Shown one piece after another: positions 1 through 8,822 of a stretch of 64,000 nucleotides of DNA. The translations under genes and the position numbers were made by a program. The stretch is from NCBI RefSeq assembly GCF_014879975.1, contig NZ_CP062500.1, positions 2,294,001-2,358,000 of the forward strand. Reading direction: 5' to 3'. How positions within the stretch are numbered: position 1 is the stretch's first letter; every line of letters starts with the position of its first letter. The DNA is from Vibrio bathopelagicus. Its GTDB lineage: Bacteria; Pseudomonadota; Gammaproteobacteria; Enterobacterales; Vibrionaceae. Under the pieces are notes generated by a model, which searched no databases, was not told the DNA's origin, and saw nothing but the letters and a program-made list of their open reading frames with translations.

Positions 1-127
1 GTTCATAGGGAATCTCGCTTTTAAAACAAAGTTAAAGGTATGAGAATTTCAGTATTTTATCGATCGTCTAACCACGGGAGTCAAACAGGAAAAATGTGGG
101 GTAATAAAATGTTGAATGGCAGAAATC

Positions 128-160
128 AAAAAGCCCGAACATTTCTGTTCGGGCTTTTTA
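128..160 (-). terminator. Rho-independent terminator of the tRNA cluster
   Basis: Two 8-base arms (133-140 GCCCGAAC and 147-154 GTTCGGGC) enclose a 6-base loop. Read on the minus strand they are followed by a run of T. It lies directly downstream of the last minus-strand tRNA-Gly and is the expected end of the tRNA transcript. The A/T runs on both sides mean it could also stop plus-strand transcription. The 125 bases to its left hold no gene that I recognise. Confidence 0.85.
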
Positions 161-163
161 ATT

Positions 164-239
164 TGGAGCGATACATCGGGTTCGAACCGATGACCTCAAC
201 CTTGGCAAGGTTGCGCTCTACCAACTGAGCTAGTATCGC
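164..239 (-). tRNA. tRNA-Gly (GCC), copy 2
   Basis: A 76-base cloverleaf with encoded CCA (complement of tgg at 164-166). The acceptor stem starts GCGATAC, the D-loop reads AGCTCAGTTGGTAGAGC, the anticodon loop carries GCC between AACCTT and AAGGTT, and the T-arm contains GGTTCGAACCC. It is identical over its whole length to the copy at 444-519, which suggests local duplication or gene conversion. It is the last gene of a four-tRNA transcript. Confidence 0.97.
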
Positions 240-275
240 ATTTGCTACATCCGTTAAGACGTAGACTTTAATAGA

Positions 276-362
276 TGGTGCCCCGGGCCGGACTTGAACC
301 GGCACAGCGCGAACGCCGAGGGATTTTAAATCCCTTGTGTCTACCAATTCCACCACCAGGGC
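276..362 (-). tRNA. tRNA-Leu (TAA)
   Basis: An 87-base class II tRNA with a long variable arm (CTCGGCGTTCGCGCTG) and encoded CCA. The anticodon loop shows TAA within GGGATTTAAAATCCC. The acceptor stem GCCCTGG pairs with CCGGGGC, including one T-G pair. It closely resembles E. coli leuZ, which also sits in a glyW-cysT-leuZ cluster downstream of pgsA. It lies between two identical tRNA-Gly genes. Confidence 0.97.
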
Positions 363-443
363 ACGCAATTCTTTATTGCGATGCCGATTACTGAAAAGTA
401 AAACACCATCTTAATGTCGAAGCCAATCAACATTACAAAATTT

Positions 444-519
444 TGGAGCGATACATCGGGTTCGAACCGATGACCTCAACCTTGGCAAGGTTGCGCTCTA
501 CCAACTGAGCTAGTATCGC
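444..519 (-). tRNA. tRNA-Gly (GCC), copy 1
   Basis: A 76-base cloverleaf identical to the one at 164-239, with anticodon GCC and encoded CCA at the 3' end (complement of 444-446). It follows tRNA-Cys and precedes tRNA-Leu on the minus strand, so the order is Cys-Gly-Leu-Gly. The flanking bases differ between the two copies beyond a few positions. Only the mature gene is duplicated, as is usual for tRNA arrays. Confidence 0.97.
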
Positions 520-556
520 ATTTTCATTATTCTTCTTTCTAAAGAGAAAGAGATAA

Positions 557-630
557 TGGAGGCGCCTCCCGGAGTCGAACCGAGGTCCACGGATTTGCAA
601 TCCGCTGCATAGCCACTCTGCCAAGGCGCC
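557..630 (-). tRNA. tRNA-Cys (GCA)
   Basis: A 74-base cloverleaf with acceptor stem GGCGCC(T), anticodon GCA within GGATTGCAAATCC, T-arm GGTTCGACTCC and encoded CCA. It is the first gene of the tRNA transcript. A sigma70-type promoter lies about 50 bases upstream at 682-709. The equivalent gene in E. coli (cysT) is also downstream of pgsA. Confidence 0.97.
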
Positions 631-681
631 TTAGTAACTCCAATCAAATCGCTTATTGCCATCCTCTTGGGTACGGGATGC

Positions 682-709
682 ATTCTACGGATTCGAGCGT
701 TTGAGTCAA
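682..709 (-). promoter_or_regulatory. Promoter of the Cys-Gly-Leu-Gly tRNA cluster
   Basis: On the minus strand there is TTGACT (-35, complement of 704-709), a 16-base spacer, and TAGAAT (-10, complement of 682-687). This is followed by GCATCCCG. A G/C-rich stretch directly after the -10 is the classic discriminator of stringently controlled tRNA and rRNA promoters. The tRNA genes therefore need not rely on readthrough from pgsA, which has its own terminator at 868-892. Confidence 0.75.
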
Positions 710-867
710 TATTATTTTTGTATTTTTAATTCGTTTGAATAGATTTCATACGAAACGGGCTAAATAGCTGACTTTGTGTGCAAAGCACTTTGTGAACAGG
801 CTATTCAAAGGAGATCTATATCACATTAGATATCCACTATTGATAATTTAACCTTAGGTTAAAGATC

Positions 868-892
868 AAAAAAGCGAGCCTCAGCTCGCTTC
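868..892 (-). terminator. Terminator after pgsA
   Basis: The inverted repeat AGCGAGC/GCTCGCT encloses a 4-base loop. On the minus strand it is followed by TTTTTTGATC. It begins 4 bases past the pgsA stop, so it separates the protein operon from the tRNA transcription unit. Confidence 0.85.
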
Positions 893-896
893 TTCA

Positions 897-1454
897 TCAA
901 TGGTGTTTTTCGTCTAACAAATCATCTTTGGCGGCCATCAAGTATTGCGCCATTGACCAGTAAGTAAGAACGGTTGCAACATAGAGTGCAATGTAACCTA
1001 CCCACACCATCCAGTCGTCGTATCTCCAGATAAGTACCCAAAGAGCGAACATCTGAGAAACGGTTTTGACTTTACCGACCCAAGATACCGCAACGCTTGC
1101 ACGTTTACCGATTTCAGCCATCCACTCACGAAGCGCTGAAATGATAATCTCACGAGCAATCATGGTCACCGCTGGAATAGTTATCCAAATCGAATGGTAA
1201 TGCTCAGTCATCAAGATAAGAGCCGTAGCAACCAGCACTTTATCCGCTACAGGGTCAATAAAGGCACCGAAGCGAGACGTTTGCCCGAGTTTACGTGCCA
1301 GCATGCCATCTAGCCAGTCAGTAAAACCCGCTACCCAAAACACCATTGCAGCAGCAAAAGGAGCCCATTCATAAGGTAGGTAAAAAACAACAACGAATAC
1401 TGGGATTAAAAATAGTCTCAGTAAGGACAAAATGTTAGGTATATTCAAACGCAT
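897..1454 (-). CDS. pgsA: Phosphatidylglycerophosphate synthase
   Basis: CDP-diacylglycerol-glycerol-3-phosphate 3-phosphatidyltransferase, 185 residues, an inner-membrane enzyme that makes the precursor of phosphatidylglycerol and cardiolipin. The CDP-alcohol phosphotransferase signature DG(x)2AR(x)8G(x)3D(x)3D is intact: DGMLAR near residue 49, then G-AFI-D-PVA-D. The rest is mostly hydrophobic membrane helices, and the length matches the family. It is the last protein gene of the varA-uvrC-pgsA series, 46 bases after uvrC, and is closed by a hairpin terminator. The order uvrY-uvrC-pgsA-tRNA is conserved in gammaproteobacteria, which supports the call. Confidence 0.97.
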   Translation of the reverse strand: MRLNIPNILSLLRLFLIPVFVVVFYLPYEWAPFAAAMVFWVAGFTDWLDGMLARKLGQTSRFGAFIDPVADKVLVATALILMTEHYHSIWITIPAVTMIAREIIISALREWMAEIGKRASVAVSWVGKVKTVSQMFALWVLIWRYDDWMVWVGYIALYVATVLTYWSMAQYLMAAKDDLLDEKHH

Positions 1455-1500
1455 ATTATTAGGCTCTTATCAATTGCGCTTCAATGGTGCGGGATTTTTA

Positions 1501-3333
1501 CTATTGTTTCAATGCTTGATAAATGTTTTCTGCCAAAGAATGACTAATGCCCGGCACTTTGGCTATTTCTTCGACAGTTGCACGCTTAAGTTCTTGTAAG
1601 CCACCCATATATTTAAGCAAAGATTGACGACGTTTCGGTCCGACCCCTTCAATTCCTTCCAAAGCGCTGGTTCGGCGAGTTTTACCTCGTTTCGCTCTGT
1701 GCCCTGCTATCGCGTGATTATGACTTTCATCACGGATATGTTGGATAAGGTGCAACGCTGGTGCATCGCTTGGTAAGTTAAATTCCTCACCTTCAAGGGT
1801 AACTAAGGTTTCTAAACCCGGCTTACGAGTCACACCTTTCGCTATACCCATCATTCTTGGTCTAAATGGCCAATCACCCCAATATTGAGAAACAATCTCG
1901 TGAGCTCGATTCAGTTGCCCCTTACCCCCATCGATAAAGATGATGTCTGGGATCTTATCGACATCAAGTTGCTTGGAATACCTTCTCTCAAGGGCCTGAG
2001 CCATCGCTGCGTAGTCATCGCCTCCAGTGATACCTGTGATGTTGTAACGACGGTATTCGGGCTTAACGGGGCCTTCCTGATTGAACACCACACAAGACGC
2101 TATCGTGCTTTCACCCATGGTATGGCTGATGTCGAAACATTCCATGCGTTTAATCGCATCCATCGACAACACTTCTTGAAGCTCTTTGAAGCGCTGATTG
2201 ATAGTCATCCTATGATTAATCTTGGTGGTAATTGCCGTCAGTGCGTTGGTATTCGACAATTTGAGGTAACGCCCACGAGTACCAGAAGGATTAGTATTGA
2301 AGTGAATCTTACGACCTGCAACTTCACACAAAGCTTCTTGAATCGGTGTGACATCTTCCATCAAATCGGCATTAAGAATCAAACGCGTTGGGATAGTTCT
2401 TGCTTCATTATGCGCCAAATAATATTGACTTAAAAAGCTCGAAAAGACCTCTTCTCGCACCGTATTGTTAGGAATTTTAGGGAAATGACTTCGACTACCC
2501 AAAACTTTGCCTTGGCGGATCATCAAGATATGAATACAAGCAACGCCATTCTCTTGGGCAAATCCGAGCACGTCCATATCTTCCATAGAATCGTCAGATA
2601 CGTACTGCTGTTCTTGTACACGTCGAATTGCTTGGATTTGATCGCGGAAAGCAGCAGCTTGCTCAAAGCGAAGCTCTCGGCTTGCCTTGTCCATCTTGTC
2701 GATAAGCGTCTCAAGGACGAGCTTGTCTTTTCCTTGCAGGAACAAACGAACATAGTCGATAAGCTCGCTGTACTCTTCATCAGAGATAATGGAGCTAACA
2801 CAAGGCGCAGCACAACGACCAATCTGGTACATCAAGCACGGGCGTGTTCTGTTCGCATAAACCGTGTCTTCACACTGGCGAGCAGGAAAAATCTTTTGTA
2901 TTAGGTGTAGCGTCTCACGCACAGCGCCAGAGTCGGGATAAGGACCAAAGTATTCACCCTTTTTCTTCTTAGCACCACGATGCATCGATAAGCGAGGATG
3001 CTTGTGACCGCTAATAAAAATATAGGGATACGACTTATCATCGCGCAGAAGTACGTTGTATTTCGGTAGGTACTGCTTGATGTAGTTGTGCTCAAGGATA
3101 AGAGCTTCTGTTTCCGTATGCGTTACAGTGACATCGATTTTGTCGATATTGCTGACTAAAGCACGTGTTTTTTCACTGTCGACTTTTTTACGGAAATAAC
3201 TGGAAAGGCGTTTTTTGAGGTTCTTAGCTTTACCGACGTAGATAACAACAGCCTCGGCGTTATACATACGATAAACGCCGGGCTGTTCTGTTACTGTCTT
3301 AAGGAATGAGACTGAGTCAAACAAGTTGGTCAC
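1501..3333 (-). CDS. uvrC: UvrABC excinuclease subunit C
   Basis: A 610-residue nucleotide excision repair nuclease that makes both incisions around a UvrB-bound lesion. The N-terminal GIY-YIG nuclease domain is visible (GVYRMY near residue 19, then [12 protein letters not shown]). A UVR motif that contacts UvrB lies near residues 200-240. An RNase H-like endonuclease half follows, and tandem helix-hairpin-helix DNA-binding motifs ([14 protein letters not shown]) lie at the C terminus. The length equals E. coli UvrC. It starts 15 bases after varA, so the two are almost certainly co-transcribed, as uvrY-uvrC are in E. coli. Confidence 0.98.
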   Translation of the reverse strand: MTNLFDSVSFLKTVTEQPGVYRMYNAEAVVIYVGKAKNLKKRLSSYFRKKVDSEKTRALVSNIDKIDVTVTHTETEALILEHNYIKQYLPKYNVLLRDDKSYPYIFISGHKHPRLSMHRGAKKKKGEYFGPYPDSGAVRETLHLIQKIFPARQCEDTVYANRTRPCLMYQIGRCAAPCVSSIISDEEYSELIDYVRLFLQGKDKLVLETLIDKMDKASRELRFEQAAAFRDQIQAIRRVQEQQYVSDDSMEDMDVLGFAQENGVACIHILMIRQGKVLGSRSHFPKIPNNTVREEVFSSFLSQYYLAHNEARTIPTRLILNADLMEDVTPIQEALCEVAGRKIHFNTNPSGTRGRYLKLSNTNALTAITTKINHRMTINQRFKELQEVLSMDAIKRMECFDISHTMGESTIASCVVFNQEGPVKPEYRRYNITGITGGDDYAAMAQALERRYSKQLDVDKIPDIIFIDGGKGQLNRAHEIVSQYWGDWPFRPRMMGIAKGVTRKPGLETLVTLEGEEFNLPSDAPALHLIQHIRDESHNHAIAGHRAKRGKTRRTSALEGIEGVGPKRRQSLLKYMGGLQELKRATVEEIAKVPGISHSLAENIYQALKQ

Positions 3334-3348
3334 TATAAGATCTCAGAG

Positions 3349-3993
3349 TTAAAGGGTCTCAGTATCTAACATTCCATGTCTAATCGCTAAATGCGTAAGC
3401 TCTACATCACCGCTGATGTCTAGTTTACTGAACAGTCGGTAGCGGTAGCTGTTAACTGTTTTAGGGCTTAGATTGAGTTGTTCTGAAATATCCGTCACTT
3501 TCTGACCTTTAGTAATCATCATCATGATTTGAAGCTCACGTTCAGATAGATCGGCGAATGGATTTTCAGACGCAGGCGAGAATTGGCTCAAAGCCATCTG
3601 CTGCGCAATTTCTGGTGAAATGTATCGTTGGCCACTATTAACCACTCGAATTGCATTTACCATCTCGTCCGGACCTGCACCTTTAGTAAGGTAACCAGCA
3701 GCTCCAGCTTGCATCACTTTAGTTGGAAACGGATTTTCCGTATGCACCGTTAAAACGATGATTTTAATATCAGGGTTGAAACGCAGGATTTTCTTGGTTG
3801 CTTCTAAGCCACCAATACCAGGCATATTCATATCCATCAAAATAACGTCAGTATTATTAGTACGACACCATTTTGCAGCATCTTCACCGCTTTCAGCTTC
3901 CCCTGCTACGTTCATTCCACGGACGTCTTCAATAATACGTCGTATCCCTGTGCGAACCAGCTCGTGATCATCTACAAGGAAAACATTTATCAA
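3349..3993 (-). CDS. varA: VarA/UvrY/GacA response regulator
   Basis: A 214-residue NarL-type regulator, the partner of the BarA/VarS hybrid kinase. In Vibrio it drives the csrB-type small RNAs that titrate CsrA. The receiver domain shows VDDHE near the N terminus, the phospho-acceptor Asp in VILMDMNMPG, and a conserved Lys in YLTKGAG. The LuxR-type helix-turn-helix is at the C terminus (LSERELQIMMMI to LSPKTVNSYRYRLFSKL). I chose the TTG at 3993 rather than the ATG at 4032. TTG gives the usual INVFLVDDHE start and has GGAG eight bases upstream, while the longer form adds 13 residues foreign to the family. It is first in an operon with uvrC and pgsA. Confidence 0.93.
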   Translation of the reverse strand: MINVFLVDDHELVRTGIRRIIEDVRGMNVAGEAESGEDAAKWCRTNNTDVILMDMNMPGIGGLEATKKILRFNPDIKIIVLTVHTENPFPTKVMQAGAAGYLTKGAGPDEMVNAIRVVNSGQRYISPEIAQQMALSQFSPASENPFADLSERELQIMMMITKGQKVTDISEQLNLSPKTVNSYRYRLFSKLDISGDVELTHLAIRHGMLDTETL

Positions 3994-4420
3994 ATCTTGT
4001 ATCTCCACACTATTAATTGGCTCTGCAACCACCGTAAATCTTCATCTGTTTGAAACAATTGAACAAAGAAACAGTGGGTCGCAGCATTGTGTATATCTTA
4101 ACTCAATTACTAAATTAAATCTCTGTTGAATATGTGTCGAAACACTAACTTTAGCAAGGACTTATTTATAAATAAGCCAACTAAAACAACAAGCTTTAGG
4201 TAAAAATCAACTAGTTAAAACAACACCCAATAAAATTACACAAGATAAAGACATTTTCAATACCATTGAATCTCGATTCATTACAATTTCACTTTTTTGC
4301 TTATTAAGTCCCGTTATTCTTCTCCAATTCGCAAAATATAGAGACTATTTTCGTTTGCTGTTGTGCGTGATGTGGCGCTAGATGGTAGTATTCCGCTCTC
4401 CATTTCAATAGGTTACTACA
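3994..4420. other. Divergent intergenic region between varA and polB
   Basis: About 430 bases, A/T-rich, with no open frame of interest. It must hold the varA promoter (minus) and the polB promoter (plus), but I cannot place either with confidence. A perfect 16-base palindrome, CTTATTTATAAATAAG, lies at 4161-4176. I looked for a LexA box (CTG-N10-CAG) because polB is SOS-induced in E. coli and saw no convincing one. Confidence 0.6.
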
Positions 4421-6784
4421 TTGGATATTCAGCAAGGCTTTGTACTCACAAGACAGGCGCGAGACTTTTCAGGGCGCACGCAAATCGACTTGTGGTTAAG
4501 CACCCCTAAAGGCCCGACACTACTGACTATTCAAAACGAAAAACCTGTCTTTTTTGTTGCTCAATCTGATATCGAAACGTGCCAATTTATTGCCAATAAA
4601 GAAGCCATAGATTGTCAGTTTAAGCCTTTAGGGCTAGCAACATTTGATCAAACCCCTTTAGCCGCTTGCTACACCTCGTTATCAAGAAGCAGCTTCGGGT
4701 TAGCTCAAGCCTTTAACGGTGAAGAGATCCAAACCTTTGAAAGTGATATTCGACTGGCCGATCGTTTCTTAATGGAACGCTTTATCAAAGGCAGCATCGA
4801 ATTCACAGGTGCTATCACTCAAAAAAAACAGCACCTCAGAGTTTCGAACGCAAAATGTCGAGCTGGCGATTACTTGCCAAACTTGTCAGTGGTTTCGCTT
4901 GATATTGAGTGTTCAGAAAAAGGAGTGCTTTACTCCATCGGCCTAGACAGTCCAATGGACAGCCGAGTGATCATGGTCGGTGAACCACAAGAAGCAGACA
5001 CCAATATCCAATGGGTTGCCAACGAGAAAGCGCTGCTTGAAGCCATGATTACGTGGTTTTCCGAGTTTGACCCAGACATTATCATCGGTTGGAATGTCAT
5101 TGATTTCGACTTCAGGCTGCTGCACAAACGTTCAGAATGGAACGAAGTGAAGCTCAGCATCGGTAGAGACAATCAACCAAGCTTTTTCCGTAGTTCTGCA
5201 CAAAACCAGCAAGGCTTTATCACTATCCCAGGCCGTGTTGTGTTGGATGGCATCGACATGCTCAAGACAGCGACCTACCACTTCCGCTCTTGGTCTCTTG
5301 AATCGGTATCTCAAGAGCTACTCGGCGAAGGCAAAGACATCCATAACGTTCATGACCGTATGGATGAAATCAATCGAATGTTTAAGTTCGATAAACCTTC
5401 ACTGGCCAAGTACAACCTTCAAGACTGCGTGCTAGTAAACCGTATATTTGAACACACTCACCTACTCGATTTTGCTATTGAACGCTCTCGCTTAACTGGT
5501 GTTGAACTTGATCGTGTTGGTGGCTCTGTTGCCGCCTTTACCAATTTATACATGCCTCAGATACACCGAGCAGGTTACGTCGCACCGAACTTAGAGCCTG
5601 AAAACTGGATAGCTAGCCCCGGTGGCTATGTAATGGATTCAATTCCTAACCTTTATGACTCTGTGTTGGTGCTCGACTTTAAAAGCCTGTACCCATCGAT
5701 AATTCGCTCTTTCTTGATTGACCCAATGGGACTAATTGAAGGGCTAAAGTTAGAGTTAGGCTCAGAAGAAGACCAAGCGGTGGCTGGGTTTCGTGGTGGT
5801 CAATTCCACCGATCTAAGCACTTTCTACCAGAGATGATCGAAAATCTCTGGGCAGCGCGTGATGTCGCAAAGGAAAATAACGAGAAAGCTTTTTCTCAGG
5901 CGATTAAGATCATCATGAACTCTTTCTATGGCGTGCTTGGTTCTTCTGGTTGTCGTTTCTTTGATACACGTTTGGCATCCTCTATCACCATGCGCGGGCA
6001 TGAGATCATGAAGCAAACCAAGGTTCTGATAGAAGATAAAGGGTATCAAGTGATCTACGGGGACACCGATTCAACCTTCGTGTCTCTCAATGGCAGCTAT
6101 GAGCAAGAGCAAGCGGACGAGATTGGTCACTCCCTTGTCGCTTACATTAACGACTGGTGGACGAATCACCTGAAAGAGGTCTACAACCTCACCTCGATAC
6201 TTGAATTGGAATACGAGACCCATTACCGCAAGTTTCTAATGCCGACCATTCGAGGCTCTGAGACAGGATCGAAGAAACGTTATGCAGGTCTAATCAATCA
6301 AGGTGACCAAGAGAAGATCATTTTTAAAGGCCTTGAAAGCGCGCGAACTGATTGGACGCCCCTCGCACAACAGTTCCAACAAACCTTGTATGAGATGGTC
6401 TTTCACGACCAAGATCCAAGTGATTATGTTAGACAGTTTGTCGATGAAACATCCGCGGGCAAACACGATGACCTACTGGTTTATCAAAAGCGCTTGCGCC
6501 GTAAGTTGCATGAATACCAAAAGAACATTCCGCCACAGGTTCGCGCTGCTAGATTAGCCGACGAAATCAATGCCCAGCTTGGTCGCCCGCTTCAATACCA
6601 AAACAAAGGGCGTATTGAATATTTGATTACGCTGAGTGGCCCTGAGCCCAAGGAGTACTTGAAGAGTGGCATCGATTATCAACATTACATCGACAAGCAG
6701 ATTAAACCAGTCGCAGAAGCGATTCTGCCATTTATAGGGTTAGATTTTGAAAGAGTCAGCGGGCAACAGTTAGGCCTGTTCTAG
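4421..6784 (+). CDS. polB: DNA polymerase II (family B)
   Basis: A 787-residue proofreading polymerase used in replication restart and translesion synthesis, close in length to E. coli PolB (783). Exonuclease motifs are present: Exo I DIE at about residues 161-163, Exo II IIGWNVIDFD, Exo III YNLQDC. Polymerase motifs are also present: A DFKSLYPSI, B KIIMNSFYG, C YGDTDST at about 546-552. The protein ends in QLGLF, a textbook beta-clamp binding motif. The start is a TTG, with no good upstream ATG. A single-gene unit, convergent with the next gene across a shared terminator. Confidence 0.98.
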   Translation: MDIQQGFVLTRQARDFSGRTQIDLWLSTPKGPTLLTIQNEKPVFFVAQSDIETCQFIANKEAIDCQFKPLGLATFDQTPLAACYTSLSRSSFGLAQAFNGEEIQTFESDIRLADRFLMERFIKGSIEFTGAITQKKQHLRVSNAKCRAGDYLPNLSVVSLDIECSEKGVLYSIGLDSPMDSRVIMVGEPQEADTNIQWVANEKALLEAMITWFSEFDPDIIIGWNVIDFDFRLLHKRSEWNEVKLSIGRDNQPSFFRSSAQNQQGFITIPGRVVLDGIDMLKTATYHFRSWSLESVSQELLGEGKDIHNVHDRMDEINRMFKFDKPSLAKYNLQDCVLVNRIFEHTHLLDFAIERSRLTGVELDRVGGSVAAFTNLYMPQIHRAGYVAPNLEPENWIASPGGYVMDSIPNLYDSVLVLDFKSLYPSIIRSFLIDPMGLIEGLKLELGSEEDQAVAGFRGGQFHRSKHFLPEMIENLWAARDVAKENNEKAFSQAIKIIMNSFYGVLGSSGCRFFDTRLASSITMRGHEIMKQTKVLIEDKGYQVIYGDTDSTFVSLNGSYEQEQADEIGHSLVAYINDWWTNHLKEVYNLTSILELEYETHYRKFLMPTIRGSETGSKKRYAGLINQGDQEKIIFKGLESARTDWTPLAQQFQQTLYEMVFHDQDPSDYVRQFVDETSAGKHDDLLVYQKRLRRKLHEYQKNIPPQVRAARLADEINAQLGRPLQYQNKGRIEYLITLSGPEPKEYLKSGIDYQHYIDKQIKPVAEAILPFIGLDFERVSGQQLGLF

Positions 6785-6853
6785 ATTTAATTCTCTTTTC
6801 TAGGCGATATTAGACTCGAGATCTCGATTAAAACTCGAGCCAGACATCAAAAT

Positions 6854-6892
6854 AAAAAAAAGCAGAGGAGTACTTAGCTCGCTCTGCTTTTT
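6854..6892. terminator. Bidirectional terminator between polB and the nucleotidyltransferase gene
   Basis: The arms AGCAGAG (6861-6867) and CTCTGCT (6882-6888) have an A-run before and a T-run after, so either strand can be terminated. It serves the two convergent genes. Confidence 0.75.
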
Positions 6893-6918
6893 CATATCAA
6901 TGGATAGCTTACGAAGCC

Positions 6919-7686
6919 CTACCCGATTCGAAACTCAGTTTTCTGATACTGCTTAACCAGCCATTCACCAAAGCCATCAAGAATCCCTATCACTGAACGT
7001 TTTGGAATCGCTCGTCCAGACAGTAGAATCCCCAACCTTTGAATCTCGACTTCTTTCTCCGGATGATATCTTAAGAACTGTTGACCGCACTCCATAGGCG
7101 CATCGAACCAGTTCTTGTCTCGGTACATGATCAAAGAGTAGCTGGCTCGCAGAAGCTTCTTGGCAATAATCACCTGCGCGGCGACTTGCTGTTCTGGCGT
7201 TGTTGCTCGGGCAATCTTATTACGATAAACCGCTAACCAGTTTTCCGCATCCATATTCCAGTGCTTGGCAATTTCCCAACTCGTTTCGAAATCACCATAG
7301 CAGTCTGATAAGTCTTCACCATACACACACACGGCTAAATGCTTGAGCATGAAGCCCCACGTAAAGATGTTGTCAAAATCAACGATCTCGCTTACCAAGG
7401 TGGTTTTGATCGCCACTTGTGTGACCTGAGGGAAGCTTTTTTGGAAGCGCCATTTGATGCTATTCAGCAGCGTGGTTCGTTGATCTGGGAAAGGACGATG
7501 GGTAACCACAACCACATCTAGATTCGAACGACCGACAACGGCTTGCTTACGTGCCACACTGCCATAAACATAGACACTATGTAGATTAGAACCTAACCCA
7601 CCTTTTAGAAAGGTAATCAGATCGTTAACCACAGGTTGAAATTCAGGTTGAAATGGCTGTGTTGGGTCAATAACAGGTAGCTGCAT
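6919..7686 (-). CDS. Nucleotidyltransferase-fold protein with altered catalytic motif
   Basis: 255 residues. Residues 40-62 show the Pol-beta superfamily minimal nucleotidyltransferase signature YGSVARKQ...SNLDVVVV, which normally reads GS(x)9-11(D)xD with two metal-binding aspartates. Here the first aspartate is replaced by Asn55 and only Asp57 remains. The rest is mostly helical and resembles the C-terminal part of aminoglycoside-adenylyltransferase-like or HEPN-linked proteins, but I cannot name a substrate. It is a monocistronic gene convergent with polB. It may be a weak or inactive enzyme that binds nucleotides, or an enzyme using another acidic residue. Confidence 0.7.
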   Translation of the reverse strand: MQLPVIDPTQPFQPEFQPVVNDLITFLKGGLGSNLHSVYVYGSVARKQAVVGRSNLDVVVVTHRPFPDQRTTLLNSIKWRFQKSFPQVTQVAIKTTLVSEIVDFDNIFTWGFMLKHLAVCVYGEDLSDCYGDFETSWEIAKHWNMDAENWLAVYRNKIARATTPEQQVAAQVIIAKKLLRASYSLIMYRDKNWFDAPMECGQQFLRYHPEKEVEIQRLGILLSGRAIPKRSVIGILDGFGEWLVKQYQKTEFRIG

Positions 7687-7823
7687 AGGTCGTTTCGGTA
7701 AATAAAATAATGATTTAACTGTCTCTCTATGATCGCTTAGGTGACTTTATGATTCAAGCTATTCCTATTTATAGCGTCTACGAGATATAATCACCGGATA
7801 GACCCAATAAGGACAAACACAAA

Positions 7824-8393
7824 ATGCCTAGAGCAAGTGAGATTAAAAAAGGTTTTGCGATCAATGTTGATGGCAAAACAGTACTAGTTAAAGATATCGA
7901 AGTAACAACACCAGGTGGCCGTGGCGGTCAAAAGATTTACCGCTTCCGTGGTCACGATGTAGCAACTGGTGTTAAAACAGAAGTTCGTCACAAGGCTGAC
8001 GAAATCGTTGAAACTATCGACGTAACTAAGCGTGCAGTGATGTTCTCTTACGTTGATGGCAACGAGTACATCTTCATGGATAACGAAGATTACACACAAT
8101 TCATCTTCAACGGTGAAATGATCGAAGACGAACTGCTGTTCATCAACGAAGATACCCAAGGTATGTACGCGATTCTTATCGACGGTACTGCAGCGACGCT
8201 TGAACTACCAACTTCAGTTGAGCTAGTGATCGAAGAAACAGACCCTTCAATCAAAGGTGCATCTGCTTCAGCCCGTACTAAGCCAGCTCGTCTGTCTACT
8301 GGCCTTACTGTTCAAGTGCCTGAGTACATTGCAACTGGCGACAAAGTTGTTGTGAACACAGCTGAACGTAAATACATGAACCGCGCAAGCTAA
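7824..8393 (+). CDS. efpL: EF-P paralogue EfpL (YeiP)
   Basis: A 189-residue elongation factor P-like protein that rescues ribosomes stalled on certain proline-containing and other difficult motifs. It has the three-beta-barrel EF-P layout. An N-terminal KOW-like domain has a tip loop PGGRGGQK near residues 30-37 with Arg where EF-P has the modified Lys, typical of the YeiP/EfpL branch. The central part contains SYVDGNEYIFMD, and the C-terminal OB domain contains GASASARTKPA and VQVPEYI. Length matches E. coli YeiP. It is followed 10 bases later by yciU, so the two may be co-transcribed. Confidence 0.95.
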   Translation: MPRASEIKKGFAINVDGKTVLVKDIEVTTPGGRGGQKIYRFRGHDVATGVKTEVRHKADEIVETIDVTKRAVMFSYVDGNEYIFMDNEDYTQFIFNGEMIEDELLFINEDTQGMYAILIDGTAATLELPTSVELVIEETDPSIKGASASARTKPARLSTGLTVQVPEYIATGDKVVVNTAERKYMNRAS

Positions 8394-8403
8394 GATACTG
8401 ATT

Positions 8404-8733
8404 ATGACCGAAGCTAACGACCTAATGTCTTACGACGACGCAATTGACACTGCATACGACATCTTTCTAGAGATGGCGGCTGATAACCTTGAACCAGCAG
8501 ACGTGATCCTATTCACGGCTCAGTTTGAAGATCGTGGCGCTGCAGAACTTGTTGAAACTGGTGACGATTGGGTTGAACATGTTGGCTTTGAAGTCGACAA
8601 AGAGATCTACGCTGAAGTACGCATTGGTCTTGTAAATGAAGCTGATGATGTCTTAGATGACGTTTTCGCTCGTCTACTGATCAGCCGTGACCCTGAACAC
8701 AAGTTCTGTCACATGTTGTGGAAACGCGACTAG
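8404..8733 (+). CDS. yciU: YciU/HI1450 family acidic protein (proposed dsDNA mimic)
   Basis: A small, strongly acidic 109-residue protein that matches E. coli YciU through AYDIFLEMAADNLEPADV, the FEDRGAAELV region and a C-terminal HKFCHMLWKRD. The family is described as a putative double-stranded DNA mimic from the structure of Haemophilus HI1450; its cellular target is not settled. It lies 10 bases after efpL and is closed by a strong terminator at 8744-8774. The calculated charge is visibly negative (many D/E), consistent with the mimic idea. Confidence 0.9.
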   Translation: MTEANDLMSYDDAIDTAYDIFLEMAADNLEPADVILFTAQFEDRGAAELVETGDDWVEHVGFEVDKEIYAEVRIGLVNEADDVLDDVFARLLISRDPEHKFCHMLWKRD

Positions 8734-8743
8734 GCTCTTCTTA

Positions 8744-8774
8744 AACCAGCTCAGAGTACTGAGCTGGTTTTCTT
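8744..8774 (+). terminator. Terminator after yciU
   Basis: A perfect 11-base stem (AACCAGCTCAG/CTGAGCTGGTT) has a 4-base loop and is followed by TTTCTT. It ends the efpL-yciU unit and separates it from the methyltransferase gene 49 bases on. Confidence 0.9.
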
Positions 8775-8822
8775 ACGACTTCATAGCCTCATCACTTTAC
8801 CAAACTGCAACTCTACAAAATT

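Noticed and set aside
40..228. Short plus-strand frame across the first tRNA-Gly
   Set aside because: It runs through a terminator and a tRNA gene on the other strand, and has no support as a protein.
1885..2904. Long plus-strand open frames opposite uvrC
   Set aside because: They are the antisense of a well-supported uvrC, have no ribosome sites and no recognisable motifs.
4200..4420. LexA box before polB
   Set aside because: No CTG-N10-CAG palindrome of adequate quality was found, although polB is SOS-controlled in E. coli.
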